Of a stretch of DNA of 64,000 nucleotides, positions 18,513 to 27,379 are shown piece by piece; position 1 is the stretch's first letter; every line of letters starts with the position of its first letter. The notes beneath the pieces were generated by a model. The model did no database searches, was not told the DNA's origin, and worked only from the letters and a program-made list of their open reading frames with translations. A program made the translations under genes and the position numbers. This stretch comes from Pseudomonas oryzihabitans NBRC 102199 (GTDB taxonomy: Bacteria; Pseudomonadota; Gammaproteobacteria; Pseudomonadales; Pseudomonadaceae), in NCBI RefSeq assembly GCF_000730625.1, contig NZ_BBIT01000010.1, positions 62,001 to 126,000 of the forward strand. Reading direction: 5' to 3'.

Positions 18513-21500
18513 ATGCCCAAGCACCTCACCTTGTCCCTTGGTCTGCTCGCCCTGCTGATTCATGCCGACGCGACCTGGGCCGCCTCTGCCGACGCCGCGC
18601 CGAGCGCGGCCGCCGTCCAGGCCCTGGAAGCCCAGCTGAAGAAGACGCCCCAGGATCCGGACGCCCTGGGCAAGCTGGGCAGTGCCCGCCTCGCGCAGCA
18701 GCGCTGGACCGATGCCGAGCAGTTGCTGACCCAGGCCGTGCAGAAAGGCGGCAAGACCTGGCAGCCGGCGCTGGACGAGGCGCGCTACCACCACCTGCTG
18801 GAACGCGCCCATGCCGCCGAGAACAAGCGCGAGCTGGACCAGGCGCGGGATCTCAGCGTGGAAGCCATCCGCCTGAAGCCCGAAGCGGTCGAGGCGCAGC
18901 TGTTCCTGGCCGGTATCCAGAGCCAGAAGCGCCAATGGGAACTGGCCGAGGCCACCTACCGCCAGGTGCTGATGCGCGAGCCGGCCAACGTCGACGCCTA
19001 CTACGGACGCATCGCCGCGCTCAACGAGCTGGGCCGCACCGAAGAAGCCCTGCAACTCACCAAGAATCTGCAGCCGAGCGCCAAGAATCAGGTCAAGGGC
19101 CTGGATCGCCTGCGCGCCGGCCAGGCCATGCAGGAAGCCGAAGCCGCCGAGGCGCGGGGCGATCTGCAGGGTGCCTCGCGCCTGCTGGAACAGGCGCGCC
19201 AGGAGTCCCCGGAGGATCCCTGGCTGCGCCTGGCCCAGGCTCGCCTGGAGGTCCGCCAGGGCCGGCCGCGCGCCGCCCGCGACCTGGTGGACAGCCTGGT
19301 CAAGGATGGCGCCCAGCGCCCCGAGGTGCTCTATGCCAGCGCCCTGCTGTCCAACGAGCTGGGCGAATACCCGCGCGCCATGCAGACCCTGATGCGCATT
19401 CCCCAGGCCCAGCGTTCGCCGGATATGAACGCCCTGGCCGCGCGCATCACCTTCAACGAACAATTGGCCGAGACCGTGGCCCTGGCCAAGCAGGGGCGCC
19501 GCGAAGAAGCGCGCAGCCTGATGCAGCGCCTGGAAGCCCGCGCCGGTCGCAATCCGGATCTGATCGGCGACCTGGCCGAGGCCTTCGCCACCGCCGGCGA
19601 TCCCGAGCACGGCCTGGCCCTGCTCAAGCCGATGATCACCGGCGATACCCGCCCGGCGCCCGCCATGCAGCTGCACTACGCCAGCATCCAGCTGCAGCTG
19701 AACCAGGACCAGACCGTGGGCAACGTCCTGCGCGACCTGCAGGGCGTGGTGCTCGACAGCGGCGAGAAGCAGCAGTACGACGACCTCCTCGCCCGCTATC
19801 GCATCCGTCAGGCCGATCGCCTCACCGACCAGGGCAAGCTCGCCGCCGCCTACGACACCCTGGCCCCGGCGCTCAAGGCCCGTCCCGACGACAAGGCCGC
19901 CCAGGCCGCCCTGGCGCGCATGTACCTGGCCAGCGGCGACACCCAGAAGGCGCGCCAGCTCTATCGCGACGTGCTCAGCGACCAGCCGAAGGACGCCGAG
20001 CTCTATTTGGGCGCCGCCGAGATCGCCGCCAAGTCCCAGGACAGCGTCACCGCCCGCCAGTACCTGGACCAGGCGGTCAAGCTGGGCCAGAGCGATCCCC
20101 TGGTGCTGCGCCGCGCCGCCCTGCTCTACCGCGACATCGGCATGGCCGGTACCGCCACCGGCCTGCTGGAGCAGGTGGTCCAGGTGGAGCGCAAGGATCG
20201 CGAATCCGCGGCCCGCGCCGCCGGCGCCAGCGACAACCCCTTCGCCGCCCTGCCCGGCCAGACCCGCAGCGATGACGCCCTGGCCGCCGTTCCGGCCGCC
20301 GCGGGTGGCAACGCCGGCAGCGCCGACTACGCCTGGAGCGATCCGCTGCAGGCGCAGAAGGCTGCCAACAACCCCTTCAGCGACCTGTCCGTGGTGCCCA
20401 CCAGCAGCCTGTCGAGCAGCCTGGCCACCGAGCAGATCCTCGGCCAGCTGCAGCGCGAGCGCAGCATCCGCATCACCCAGGGCCTCAGCGTACGCAGCTA
20501 CGACCCCAGTGGCAGTTCGCGCCAGACCACCGTCAGCGCGCCGCTGGAGATCTCCTTCCCCGCCGGCGACCAGCGCCTGGCTGTGCGCGTCACCCCGACG
20601 CGCATCAACGACAGCAGCAGCGACGGCAGCCAGAAGGAAAACGGCGTAGCGGCGTCCATCGCCGTGGAAGACGCGGGCCGCGGGCTCAAGGGCGACATCG
20701 GCGTCTCGCCGGTGGGCCTGAGATACAGCACCGTGGTTGGCGGCGCGACCCTGGAGCGCCCGCTGAGCAGCCTCAGCGAGAACCTGCTCTATGCCCTGAG
20801 CGTATCGCGCCGTTCGGTGACCGATTCCCTGGCGTCCTACGGCGGCATCCGCGATCCACGCACCGGCCAGGAGTGGGGCGGCGTCACCGCCAACGGCGGC
20901 CTGGCGCGACTGAGATACGACGACGGTCGCTACGGCTCCTACATCTATGGCGCGGCCCATCGCCTGACCGGCCACGACGTCAAGGACAACGACCGGTTCG
21001 AGATCGGCACCGGCGTCTACTACTACCTGCGCAATGGCCCGGACAGCCTGTTCACCGTGGGCCTCTCGGCCACCGCGATCGGCTACGACAACAACCAGAA
21101 CCACCTGACCTACGGCCATGGTGGCTACTTCAGCCCGCAGCGCTACTTCGCCATCGGCGTACCCCTGGTGTGGGCGCAGCGCGGCGATCTCTGGGCCTAC
21201 CAGGTGCAGGGCATGCTGGGCGTGCAGACCATTCGCCAGGACGCCGCGGATCGCTATCCGGACGACGCCGCCCTGCAGGCGGCCGCGGAAGCCGCGGGCC
21301 AAGGCCAGTACGGCAGCAAGAGCAAGACCGGCGTGGCCTACAGCCTCTCCGCCAATGGCGAATACCGCCTCAGCGGGCAATTCGCCCTGGGCGGTCGCCT
21401 GGGCCTGGACAACGCCCAGGATGAGCGCGACGTCAACGGCAACCTCTATCTGCGCTACTTCTTCGAAGAGCAGGAAGGCCGACCGCAACTCTCGCGGCCG

Positions 21501-21530
21501 CAGCCCTACCGCTCGCGCAACGAGGAATAA
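18513..21530 (+). CDS. bcsC: BcsC-type cellulose/exopolysaccharide exporter, shortened paralogue
   Basis: Predicted outer-membrane exporter: a periplasmic TPR solenoid followed by a 16-strand-type barrel through which the glucan leaves. The 1005-residue precursor has a signal peptide ending near T-W-A-A, TPR-like helical repeats to about residue 560, a low-complexity linker with two N-P-F motifs, and the BcsC C-terminal barrel domain from about residue 650 (R-I-T-Q-G-L-S-V-R-S; G-G-V-T-A-N-G; Y-G-H-G-G-Y-F-S-P-Q-R). It aligns almost without gaps to the operon BcsC at 27,380 at an offset of about 254 residues, so it lacks that protein's first TPR block. Start chosen at 18513 behind GGAAAG; an in-frame GTG at 18474 is less likely. 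It appears monocistronic and ends in its own terminator. Confidence 0.85.
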   Translation: MPKHLTLSLGLLALLIHADATWAASADAAPSAAAVQALEAQLKKTPQDPDALGKLGSARLAQQRWTDAEQLLTQAVQKGGKTWQPALDEARYHHLLERAHAAENKRELDQARDLSVEAIRLKPEAVEAQLFLAGIQSQKRQWELAEATYRQVLMREPANVDAYYGRIAALNELGRTEEALQLTKNLQPSAKNQVKGLDRLRAGQAMQEAEAAEARGDLQGASRLLEQARQESPEDPWLRLAQARLEVRQGRPRAARDLVDSLVKDGAQRPEVLYASALLSNELGEYPRAMQTLMRIPQAQRSPDMNALAARITFNEQLAETVALAKQGRREEARSLMQRLEARAGRNPDLIGDLAEAFATAGDPEHGLALLKPMITGDTRPAPAMQLHYASIQLQLNQDQTVGNVLRDLQGVVLDSGEKQQYDDLLARYRIRQADRLTDQGKLAAAYDTLAPALKARPDDKAAQAALARMYLASGDTQKARQLYRDVLSDQPKDAELYLGAAEIAAKSQDSVTARQYLDQAVKLGQSDPLVLRRAALLYRDIGMAGTATGLLEQVVQVERKDRESAARAAGASDNPFAALPGQTRSDDALAAVPAAAGGNAGSADYAWSDPLQAQKAANNPFSDLSVVPTSSLSSSLATEQILGQLQRERSIRITQGLSVRSYDPSGSSRQTTVSAPLEISFPAGDQRLAVRVTPTRINDSSSDGSQKENGVAASIAVEDAGRGLKGDIGVSPVGLRYSTVVGGATLERPLSSLSENLLYALSVSRRSVTDSLASYGGIRDPRTGQEWGGVTANGGLARLRYDDGRYGSYIYGAAHRLTGHDVKDNDRFEIGTGVYYYLRNGPDSLFTVGLSATAIGYDNNQNHLTYGHGGYFSPQRYFAIGVPLVWAQRGDLWAYQVQGMLGVQTIRQDAADRYPDDAALQAAAEAAGQGQYGSKSKTGVAYSLSANGEYRLSGQFALGGRLGLDNAQDERDVNGNLYLRYFFEEQEGRPQLSRPQPYRSRNEE

Positions 21531-21532
21531 GC

Positions 21533-21560
21533 AAAAGGCCCGCACCCGCGGGCCTTTTTT
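21533..21560 (+). terminator. Rho-independent terminator after the bcsC paralogue
   Basis: AAAAGGCCCGC, loop ACCC, GCGGGCCTTTTTT begins two bases after the stop codon. The strong GC stem with a six-T tail should isolate this gene from the bcsQ operon. Confidence 0.9.
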
Positions 21561-21894
21561 CTAGCCGCCGCACCCTGCCCAGCGCCGCCGAAACGACCGC
21601 TCGTCCCCGCGTTCGTCGCCACCGCGACCGCCCCGTCCCCGCGTCATGCCTTTCGTCCGCACGGCGCCAGGCGTGACGTTGACGGGTGCCCGAGGTGATC
21701 TAAACATTGAAGCGAGCCGGCGCTGAAAAGCGAGACGATCCGTTCGCTCCGCTTCGATGCCCGCATACGCATTTTCAATTGGTGCGTCACGAACTCCGCG
21801 TGACAGTATCCACAAAAAATGACACCTGATGGCTTTTAGCCATAATTTTGACGTCAAGCATTCACGCAGACCCTTCACCTTTTCGGAAGTCGCC
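21561..21894 (+). promoter_or_regulatory. AT-rich leader and candidate FleQ/operator sites before bcsQ
   Basis: About 330 bases with no supported gene. The last 120 are clearly more AT-rich than the neighbouring genes. They hold an inverted repeat GTCACG/CGTGAC (21786-21791, 21799-21804), a TGGCTTTTAGCCA palindrome (21830-21842), and GCCATAATTTTGAC (21839-21852). The last matches 10 of 13 defined positions of the published FleQ box GTCANTAAATTGAC. FleQ controls wss/cellulose operons in other pseudomonads, so a c-di-GMP-responsive promoter is a reasonable inference. Confidence 0.45.
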
Positions 21895-22950
21895 ATGGTC
21901 CGTTCGCTGGATATTGCCAATCTGTTCCGCTCCTTCGGCGGTGACCCCCAGCGCTACCATGAGTTCGAAGCCCCCGAGCCGGTGCCCCACGAAGCCCTCT
22001 TGCCAGCCGCAGCTCAGCCGCAGCCTGCGCCGAGCGCCCAGGTCGAAGCGGTCGTCACGGTGGCCGAGGCGGCCGCTCAGGCTGAACCGGACGCCCTGCC
22101 CCCGCTGTCGCGGCAGCTGGCGCAGCTGCACAGCAGCCGCCAGGCCAACCAGGCGGTCGCCGCCCTGGACCAGGCGCTGAGTCGCACGCTGCCGCGGTTG
22201 ACCGGTCCGGTGCTGGCACTGATGTCGGCCCGGGGCGGCACCGGCAAGACAGTCATCGCCGCGGGCCTGGCCCAGGCGTTGAGCCGCAGCGGCCAGCCGG
22301 TGCTGCTGGTGGAGCTGGACAGTCAGAACGTGCTGTCTTCGCTGCTGCTGCAGGAAGCGTCGTCCACCACCGGCTCGGTCAGGGCGCCGCTTTCCGTCTG
22401 CCTGGCGGTGGACGAGCGCCTGCGCCTGGTGCCCTTTGGCGCCCCCGACGAGCTGGATCTGCAGGCTCTGGAGCAGGCCCTGGCCACCGACACCCAGTGG
22501 CTGACCCGCCGCCTGCAGGCGCTGGACGTCCCGGCCGATACCCTGGTGATCCTCGACTGCCCCACGGGCTCGACGCCCCTGAGTCGTCAGGCCCTGGCCC
22601 TGGCCACCCGGATCCTGGGGGTGACGACCGCGGATGCGACCGGTTATGCCAGTCTGCCGCGCCTCGAACGCCAGTGGCAGCGCTGCAGCGGCCAGGTCAC
22701 TCCGCTGCACCTGCTCAACCGGGTCGATCCCGCCCGCCCCCTGAGTCAAGACATCGCCGCCATCGTGGCGCAATCCTGGGGCGAACGCCTGCTGGGCGTA
22801 CTGCCGGAAAGCCCCGATCTGGAGCAGGCCCTGGCCCTGGGCCAGGGTCTGGCCAGCGTCCAGGACGCCTGGGCGCGTGGCCTGGCCGAGCTGGGCGAGG
22901 CCTTGCTCGGCGATCTTCGCTCGCCCGTGCAGCACGCCGCGCGCGCCTAG
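21895..22950 (+). CDS. bcsQ: Cellulose biosynthesis protein BcsQ/WssA (MinD-like ATPase)
   Basis: ParA/MinD-type ATPase thought to place or assemble the cellulose machine at the inner membrane. The 351-residue protein has an N-terminal segment D-I-A-N-L-F-R-S-F-G-G resembling the short BcsR/BcsP-like start, then a Pro/Ala-rich linker. The ATPase domain carries the P-loop R113-G-G-T-G-K118-T and D-C-P-T-G-S as switch II. The signature lysine of the deviant Walker A motif is Arg113, as also in E. coli BcsQ. The start at 21895 follows GGAAG; a start at 21829 would add 22 residues across the candidate operator. First gene of the operon; bcsA starts 2 bases after its stop. Confidence 0.87.
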   Translation: MVRSLDIANLFRSFGGDPQRYHEFEAPEPVPHEALLPAAAQPQPAPSAQVEAVVTVAEAAAQAEPDALPPLSRQLAQLHSSRQANQAVAALDQALSRTLPRLTGPVLALMSARGGTGKTVIAAGLAQALSRSGQPVLLVELDSQNVLSSLLLQEASSTTGSVRAPLSVCLAVDERLRLVPFGAPDELDLQALEQALATDTQWLTRRLQALDVPADTLVILDCPTGSTPLSRQALALATRILGVTTADATGYASLPRLERQWQRCSGQVTPLHLLNRVDPARPLSQDIAAIVAQSWGERLLGVLPESPDLEQALALGQGLASVQDAWARGLAELGEALLGDLRSPVQHAARA

Positions 22951-22952
22951 CC

Positions 22953-25151
22953 ATGAGCTTTCTCGACCGCCTGGAACAGGTTCGCCAGCGCCGCGCGGCG
23001 CGCGCTGCCGACGCCCAGCCGGTGCCGCCCGCGGCGCCGCTGTGGCTGCAGCTGTTCGCCTGGACGGCCGCCGCGTTGCTGGGCGCCCTGCTGGTGAGCG
23101 TGCCCCTGGCGCTGGAAGAACAGGCGGCGTTCGCCGTCGGCTGCTTCGGCGCGGCCCTGATGCTGCGTCGGCTGCCCGGACGGCTGCCGGTGATCGCACT
23201 GGTCCTGCTGTCGCTGCTGGCGTCGCTGCGCTATCTCTACTGGCGCCTGACCAGCACCCTGGGCTTCGAGACGCCGCTGGAAATGGTGCTCGGCTACGGG
23301 CTGGTGGCCGCCGAACTCTATGCCCTGGCGGTGCTGGTGTTCGGCTACCTGCAGACCATCTGGCCGCTACGCCGCACGCCGGTCCCGCTGCCCGCCGACC
23401 CGGCCGCCTGGCCCACCGTGGACGTCTTCATCCCCACCTACAACGAAGCCCTGAGCATCGTGAAGCTGTCGATCCTGGCGGCCCAGGCCATCGACTGGCC
23501 ACGCGACAAGCTGCGGGTGCACGTACTCGATGACGGTCGTCGCGAGGACTTCCGCCACTTCTGCGCGACCGCCGGCGTCTCCTACCTGGTGCGCGAGAAC
23601 AACGAGCACGCCAAGGCCGGCAATCTCAATGCGGCGCTCAAGGTGACCGACGGCGAGTACATCGCCATCTTCGATGCCGACCACGTGCCGACCCGCTCCT
23701 TCCTGCAGGTCTGCCTGGGCTGGTTCCTCAAGGACCCGCAGCTGGCCATGCTGCAGACCCCTCACTTCTTCTTTTCCCCGGATCCCTTCGAGAAGAACCT
23801 CAAGACCTTTCGCACCGTGCCCAACGAGGGCGAGCTGTTCTACGGCCTGGTGCAGGATGGCAACGACCTGTGGAACGCCACCTTCTTCTGCGGCTCCTGC
23901 GCGGTGATCCGGCGCACCATGCTGGAAGAGGTCGGCGGCGTGGCCACCGAGACGGTGACCGAGGACGCCCACACCGCGCTCAAGCTCAACCGGCTCGGCT
24001 ACAACACCGCCTACCTGGGCATTCCCCAGGCCGCCGGCCTGGCCACCGAGAGCCTGTCGCGTCATATCGCCCAGCGCATCCGCTGGGCCCGAGGCATGGC
24101 GCAGATCTTCCGCATGGACAATCCGCTGCTGGGCAAGGGCCTCGCCCTCGGTCAGCGGCTCTGCTACCTCAACGCCATGCTGCACTTCTTCTATGGCCTG
24201 CCGCGGCTGGTGTTCCTCACCGCGCCGCTGGCCTATCTGCTGTTCAGCGCGCAGATCTTCCATGCCTCGGCACTGCTGATCACCTGCTATGTGCTGCCCC
24301 ATGTGCTGCACTCGAACCTCACCAACTCGCGCATCCAGGGCGAATTCCGCCACTCCTTCTGGAACGAGGTCTACGAGACGGTACTGGCCTGGTACATCCT
24401 CAGGCCCACGCTGCTGGCGCTGATCAACCCGCGGCTGGGCAAGTTCAACGTCACCGACAAGGGCGGCATCATCGCCAGCGACTACTTCGACTGGGAGCTG
24501 GCGCGTCCCTACATCGTGCTGCTGGCGCTCAATCTGCTCGGCCTGGGCGTGGGTATCGGTCGGCTGTTCCTAGGCGATCCCGAGGCGGTGACCACGGTCG
24601 CCATCAACCTGGTCTGGACCCTCTACAACCTGGTGATCGCCAGTGCCGCGGTGGCCGTGGCCAGCGAGACGCGCCAGGTGCGCGCCGAACCCCGGGTGGC
24701 CGCCACGCTGCCGGCCGGACTCGTGCTCGCCGATGGCAGCCGCCTGGAATGCAGCACCCTGGACTTTTCCCAGAGCGGCATCGGCCTGAAGTTGCCCGCG
24801 GGCCTGCATCTGCCCGAGGGCAGCGCGGTAGAGGTCGAACTCAGCCGCAACGGTCGCAGCCGTCGCTTCCCGGCCACCGTGGCCTTCAGCCGCGCCGGCG
24901 CCGTGGGCACCCGCTTCGCCGAACTCAGCGTGACCGAACAGCGCGAGCTGGTGCGCATGACCTTTTCCCGCGCCGATCTCTGGGCCGAGGCCTGGGGCAA
25001 TCACCGTCCGGATTCCCTGCTGGGCTCGCTGCGCGAGGTCAGTCAGATCGGCCTGCGCGGCATCGCCGATCTCAATCGCAACGTCTGGCGCCTGAGCCGA
25101 CCTTCCCGGCGCACGGCGCCCTCCTCCTCCGCCTCCCTGGACCGCCCATGA
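22953..25151 (+). CDS. bcsA: Cellulose synthase catalytic subunit BcsA (WssB)
   Basis: Inner-membrane family-2 glycosyltransferase that polymerises UDP-glucose into beta-1,4-glucan and threads it through its own channel. All hallmarks are visible in its 732 residues: D193-D194-G, the D241-A-D243 nucleotide-binding motif, T336-E-D338, Q374-x-x-R-W378, and F-F-C-G-S at the glucan terminus. The C-terminal PilZ domain has R577-x-x-x-R581 and D604-x-S-x-x-G609, the c-di-GMP-binding residues. Membrane segments flank the catalytic domain. A longer upstream frame from 22497 only overlaps bcsQ. The stop overlaps the bcsB start in ATGA. Confidence 0.97.
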   Translation: MSFLDRLEQVRQRRAARAADAQPVPPAAPLWLQLFAWTAAALLGALLVSVPLALEEQAAFAVGCFGAALMLRRLPGRLPVIALVLLSLLASLRYLYWRLTSTLGFETPLEMVLGYGLVAAELYALAVLVFGYLQTIWPLRRTPVPLPADPAAWPTVDVFIPTYNEALSIVKLSILAAQAIDWPRDKLRVHVLDDGRREDFRHFCATAGVSYLVRENNEHAKAGNLNAALKVTDGEYIAIFDADHVPTRSFLQVCLGWFLKDPQLAMLQTPHFFFSPDPFEKNLKTFRTVPNEGELFYGLVQDGNDLWNATFFCGSCAVIRRTMLEEVGGVATETVTEDAHTALKLNRLGYNTAYLGIPQAAGLATESLSRHIAQRIRWARGMAQIFRMDNPLLGKGLALGQRLCYLNAMLHFFYGLPRLVFLTAPLAYLLFSAQIFHASALLITCYVLPHVLHSNLTNSRIQGEFRHSFWNEVYETVLAWYILRPTLLALINPRLGKFNVTDKGGIIASDYFDWELARPYIVLLALNLLGLGVGIGRLFLGDPEAVTTVAINLVWTLYNLVIASAAVAVASETRQVRAEPRVAATLPAGLVLADGSRLECSTLDFSQSGIGLKLPAGLHLPEGSAVEVELSRNGRSRRFPATVAFSRAGAVGTRFAELSVTEQRELVRMTFSRADLWAEAWGNHRPDSLLGSLREVSQIGLRGIADLNRNVWRLSRPSRRTAPSSSASLDRP

Positions 25152-27376
25152 CCGTGTCGCTACGTCTCGCCCCCCTGCTGCTCGCCACCCTGGGTGCCGC
25201 GCCCGCCTTCGCCCTGGCCCAGAATGCGCCGCCGGTGGCGGTGGCCGGCAGCGGCTACGACAACAGCTTCAAGCAGCTCGGCGCGGTCTATCCCTTCAAT
25301 CTGCGCGGCATCGACAGCCGGGACGGAGTCGGCTTCGACATTCGCGCCGACGAGATCGTCAGCGCCGCCAAGGTGACGCTGAACTACACCTATTCCCCGG
25401 CGCTGCTGCCGGAGTTGTCCCAGCTCAATGTGCTGGTCAACGACGAGGTCGCCGCCAGCATTCCGCTGCCCAAGGAAGGCGCCGGCACGCCCCAGACCCG
25501 GGTGGTGGACATCCCGCCGCGGCTGATCACCGAATTCAACCGGCTGAGCATCCAGCTGATCGGCCACTACACCATGCAGTGCGAAGACCCGCTGCACTCC
25601 AGCCTCTGGGCCAAGGTGAGCAATGGCAGCCGCCTGGACGTCCAGGTCAGTCGCCTGGACCTGGCCCCGGACCTGGCGCGCCTGCCGCAGCCGTTCTTCG
25701 ATCGCCGCGATGCCCGGCAGCTGGAGCTGCCCTTCGTCATCGCCGGTGCGGCCGACAACGGCACCCTGGAGGCCGCCGGCACCCTGTCGTCCTGGTTCAG
25801 CGCCCTGGCCAGCTATCGCGGCGCCCGCTTTCCCAGCAGCCAGAACGCCCTGCCGGCCAAGGGCAATGCGGTGGTGCTGGTCACCAGCGAAGAGCGCGCC
25901 AAGACCCTTGGCCTGAGTCTGCCGGCACCGGCGACGGCGCGGGTCGACATCCTGGCCAACCCCTTCGATCCCCAGGGTCAGCTGCTGGTGATCTCCGGCC
26001 GCGATGCCAACGAACTCAAGCGCGCCGCGAGCGCCGTGGCCCTGGGTCACCAGACCCTCTCCGGCCAGAGCATGACCTTCGACACCCTGCAGGCGCTGCA
26101 ACCGCGCAAGCCCTACGATGCGCCCAACTGGCTGCCCAGCGACCGACCGGTACGCCTGGGCGAACTGGCCACGCCCAAGCAACTGGCGGTCTCCGGCTAT
26201 GACTCGGGTACCATGAGCGTGCCGCTACGGCTGCCGCCGGATCTGTTCCTCTGGCGCAACCAGGGGCTGCCGCTGCACCTCAGGTACCGCTACACCCCAC
26301 AGCCGGTGGCGACCAATTCCTCGCTGCTGGTGAGTTTCAACGACCGCTTCGTGCAGTCCATCGCCCTGCCGTCCCAGGAACACCTGGACCAGGGCCTGCT
26401 GGGGCTGATCAAGGACGAGGAACTGCCGCGCGAAGCCGAGGTGCGGCTGCCGCTGGAGGGCGAGGCGCTGCAGGCCCGCCTGCAATTCCGCTTCATGTAC
26501 GACTACCTCAAGCAGGGCGAATGCCGCGACGTCATCATCGACAACATGCGCGGCACCCTGGAACCGGATTCGACCCTGAATCTCTCCGGCTATCGGCACT
26601 TCATCGCCCTGCCCAACCTGGGCGTGTTCAAGGACAGCGGCTTTCCCTTCACTCGCCTGGCGGACCTGAGCGAAACCGCGGTGATCCTGCCCGATGCGCC
26701 CAGCGCGGCGGAGATCGACACCTACCTCAACGTGCTCGGCCGCTTCGGCAGCTCCACCGGCTATCCCGCCACCGCGGTCACCGTGGCCCGTGCCGGCGAG
26801 GTCGACGGCCTGGCCGACAAGGATCTACTGCTGATCGCCAGCGGCGCCGACCAGCCGCTGTTGCAACGCTGGGCCGCCCAGTTGCCCGCCGGCTTCACCG
26901 GCAACGGCCAGCGCTTCGAGGTATCCGACCTGGCGTTCAAGGTGCGCCAGTGGTTCGGCAGCGACAACGCGGCCAGCCTGGAGCGCAGTCGCGCGGCCCT
27001 GAGTGCCAGTGGCGGTGCCGGTACGGCCTTCGTCACCGGCTTCGAATCGCCGCTCAGGAGCGGTCGCAGCGTGGTGGCCCTGGTCGCCGCCCGCCCGGAG
27101 GGCCTGGCCGACATCAGCCGCGCCCTGACCACCCGGGAAGACTATGCCCAGGCATTGCAGGGCAGCCTGGCGACGGTGCGTGGCCAGCAGGTGGAAAGCC
27201 TGGTGGCCGACGAGACCTATCACGTCGGCAGCCTCGGGCCGCTGCTCTATGTTCGCTGGCAACTGGCTCGCCATCCGCTGCTGATGCTGGGCCTGAGCGC
27301 CCTGGGCGTGGCCCTGCTGGCCGGCCTGCTCCATGCGGCGCTGCGCGCCCGCGCCCGTCAGCGGCTGGAGCGCTAG
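25148..27376 (+). CDS. bcsB: Cellulose synthase regulatory subunit BcsB (WssC)
   Basis: Periplasmic partner of BcsA that guides the glucan and completes the active synthase. The 742-residue precursor has a signal peptide ending near A-F-A-L-A, two carbohydrate-binding and two flavodoxin-like repeats across the middle, and a C-terminal transmembrane helix (about residues 705-732) followed by a basic tail, the helix that docks on BcsA. Start 25148 overlaps the bcsA stop. bcsC follows 3 bases after the stop; the endoglucanase gene usually found here is absent. Confidence 0.95.
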   Translation: MTVSLRLAPLLLATLGAAPAFALAQNAPPVAVAGSGYDNSFKQLGAVYPFNLRGIDSRDGVGFDIRADEIVSAAKVTLNYTYSPALLPELSQLNVLVNDEVAASIPLPKEGAGTPQTRVVDIPPRLITEFNRLSIQLIGHYTMQCEDPLHSSLWAKVSNGSRLDVQVSRLDLAPDLARLPQPFFDRRDARQLELPFVIAGAADNGTLEAAGTLSSWFSALASYRGARFPSSQNALPAKGNAVVLVTSEERAKTLGLSLPAPATARVDILANPFDPQGQLLVISGRDANELKRAASAVALGHQTLSGQSMTFDTLQALQPRKPYDAPNWLPSDRPVRLGELATPKQLAVSGYDSGTMSVPLRLPPDLFLWRNQGLPLHLRYRYTPQPVATNSSLLVSFNDRFVQSIALPSQEHLDQGLLGLIKDEELPREAEVRLPLEGEALQARLQFRFMYDYLKQGECRDVIIDNMRGTLEPDSTLNLSGYRHFIALPNLGVFKDSGFPFTRLADLSETAVILPDAPSAAEIDTYLNVLGRFGSSTGYPATAVTVARAGEVDGLADKDLLLIASGADQPLLQRWAAQLPAGFTGNGQRFEVSDLAFKVRQWFGSDNAASLERSRAALSASGGAGTAFVTGFESPLRSGRSVVALVAARPEGLADISRALTTREDYAQALQGSLATVRGQQVESLVADETYHVGSLGPLLYVRWQLARHPLLMLGLSALGVALLAGLLHAALRARARQRLER

Positions 27377-27379
27377 ACC

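Noticed and set aside
18489-21545. Minus-strand open frame of 1018 codons opposite the solitary bcsC
   Set aside because: It mirrors the real gene in a GC-rich genome, has low-complexity composition (long His/Gly/Gln/Val runs) and no domain; the plus-strand BcsC signature is clear.
21830-21844. Possible sigma-54 promoter before bcsQ
   Set aside because: The required GG-10 bases-GC spacing is not met; the TGGCTTTTAGCCA is just a palindrome.
21829-21894. Earlier start for bcsQ
   Set aside because: It would run through the candidate operator and lacks a good ribosome site; the ATG at 21895 follows GGAAG.
22497-22952. Upstream extension of bcsA
   Set aside because: The extension overlaps bcsQ in another frame and is Gly/Arg/Pro-rich; the ATG at 22953 is the natural start.
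23870-25147. Upstream extension of bcsB
   Set aside because: It lies wholly inside bcsA and lacks BcsB-like sequence; the signal peptide begins at 25148.
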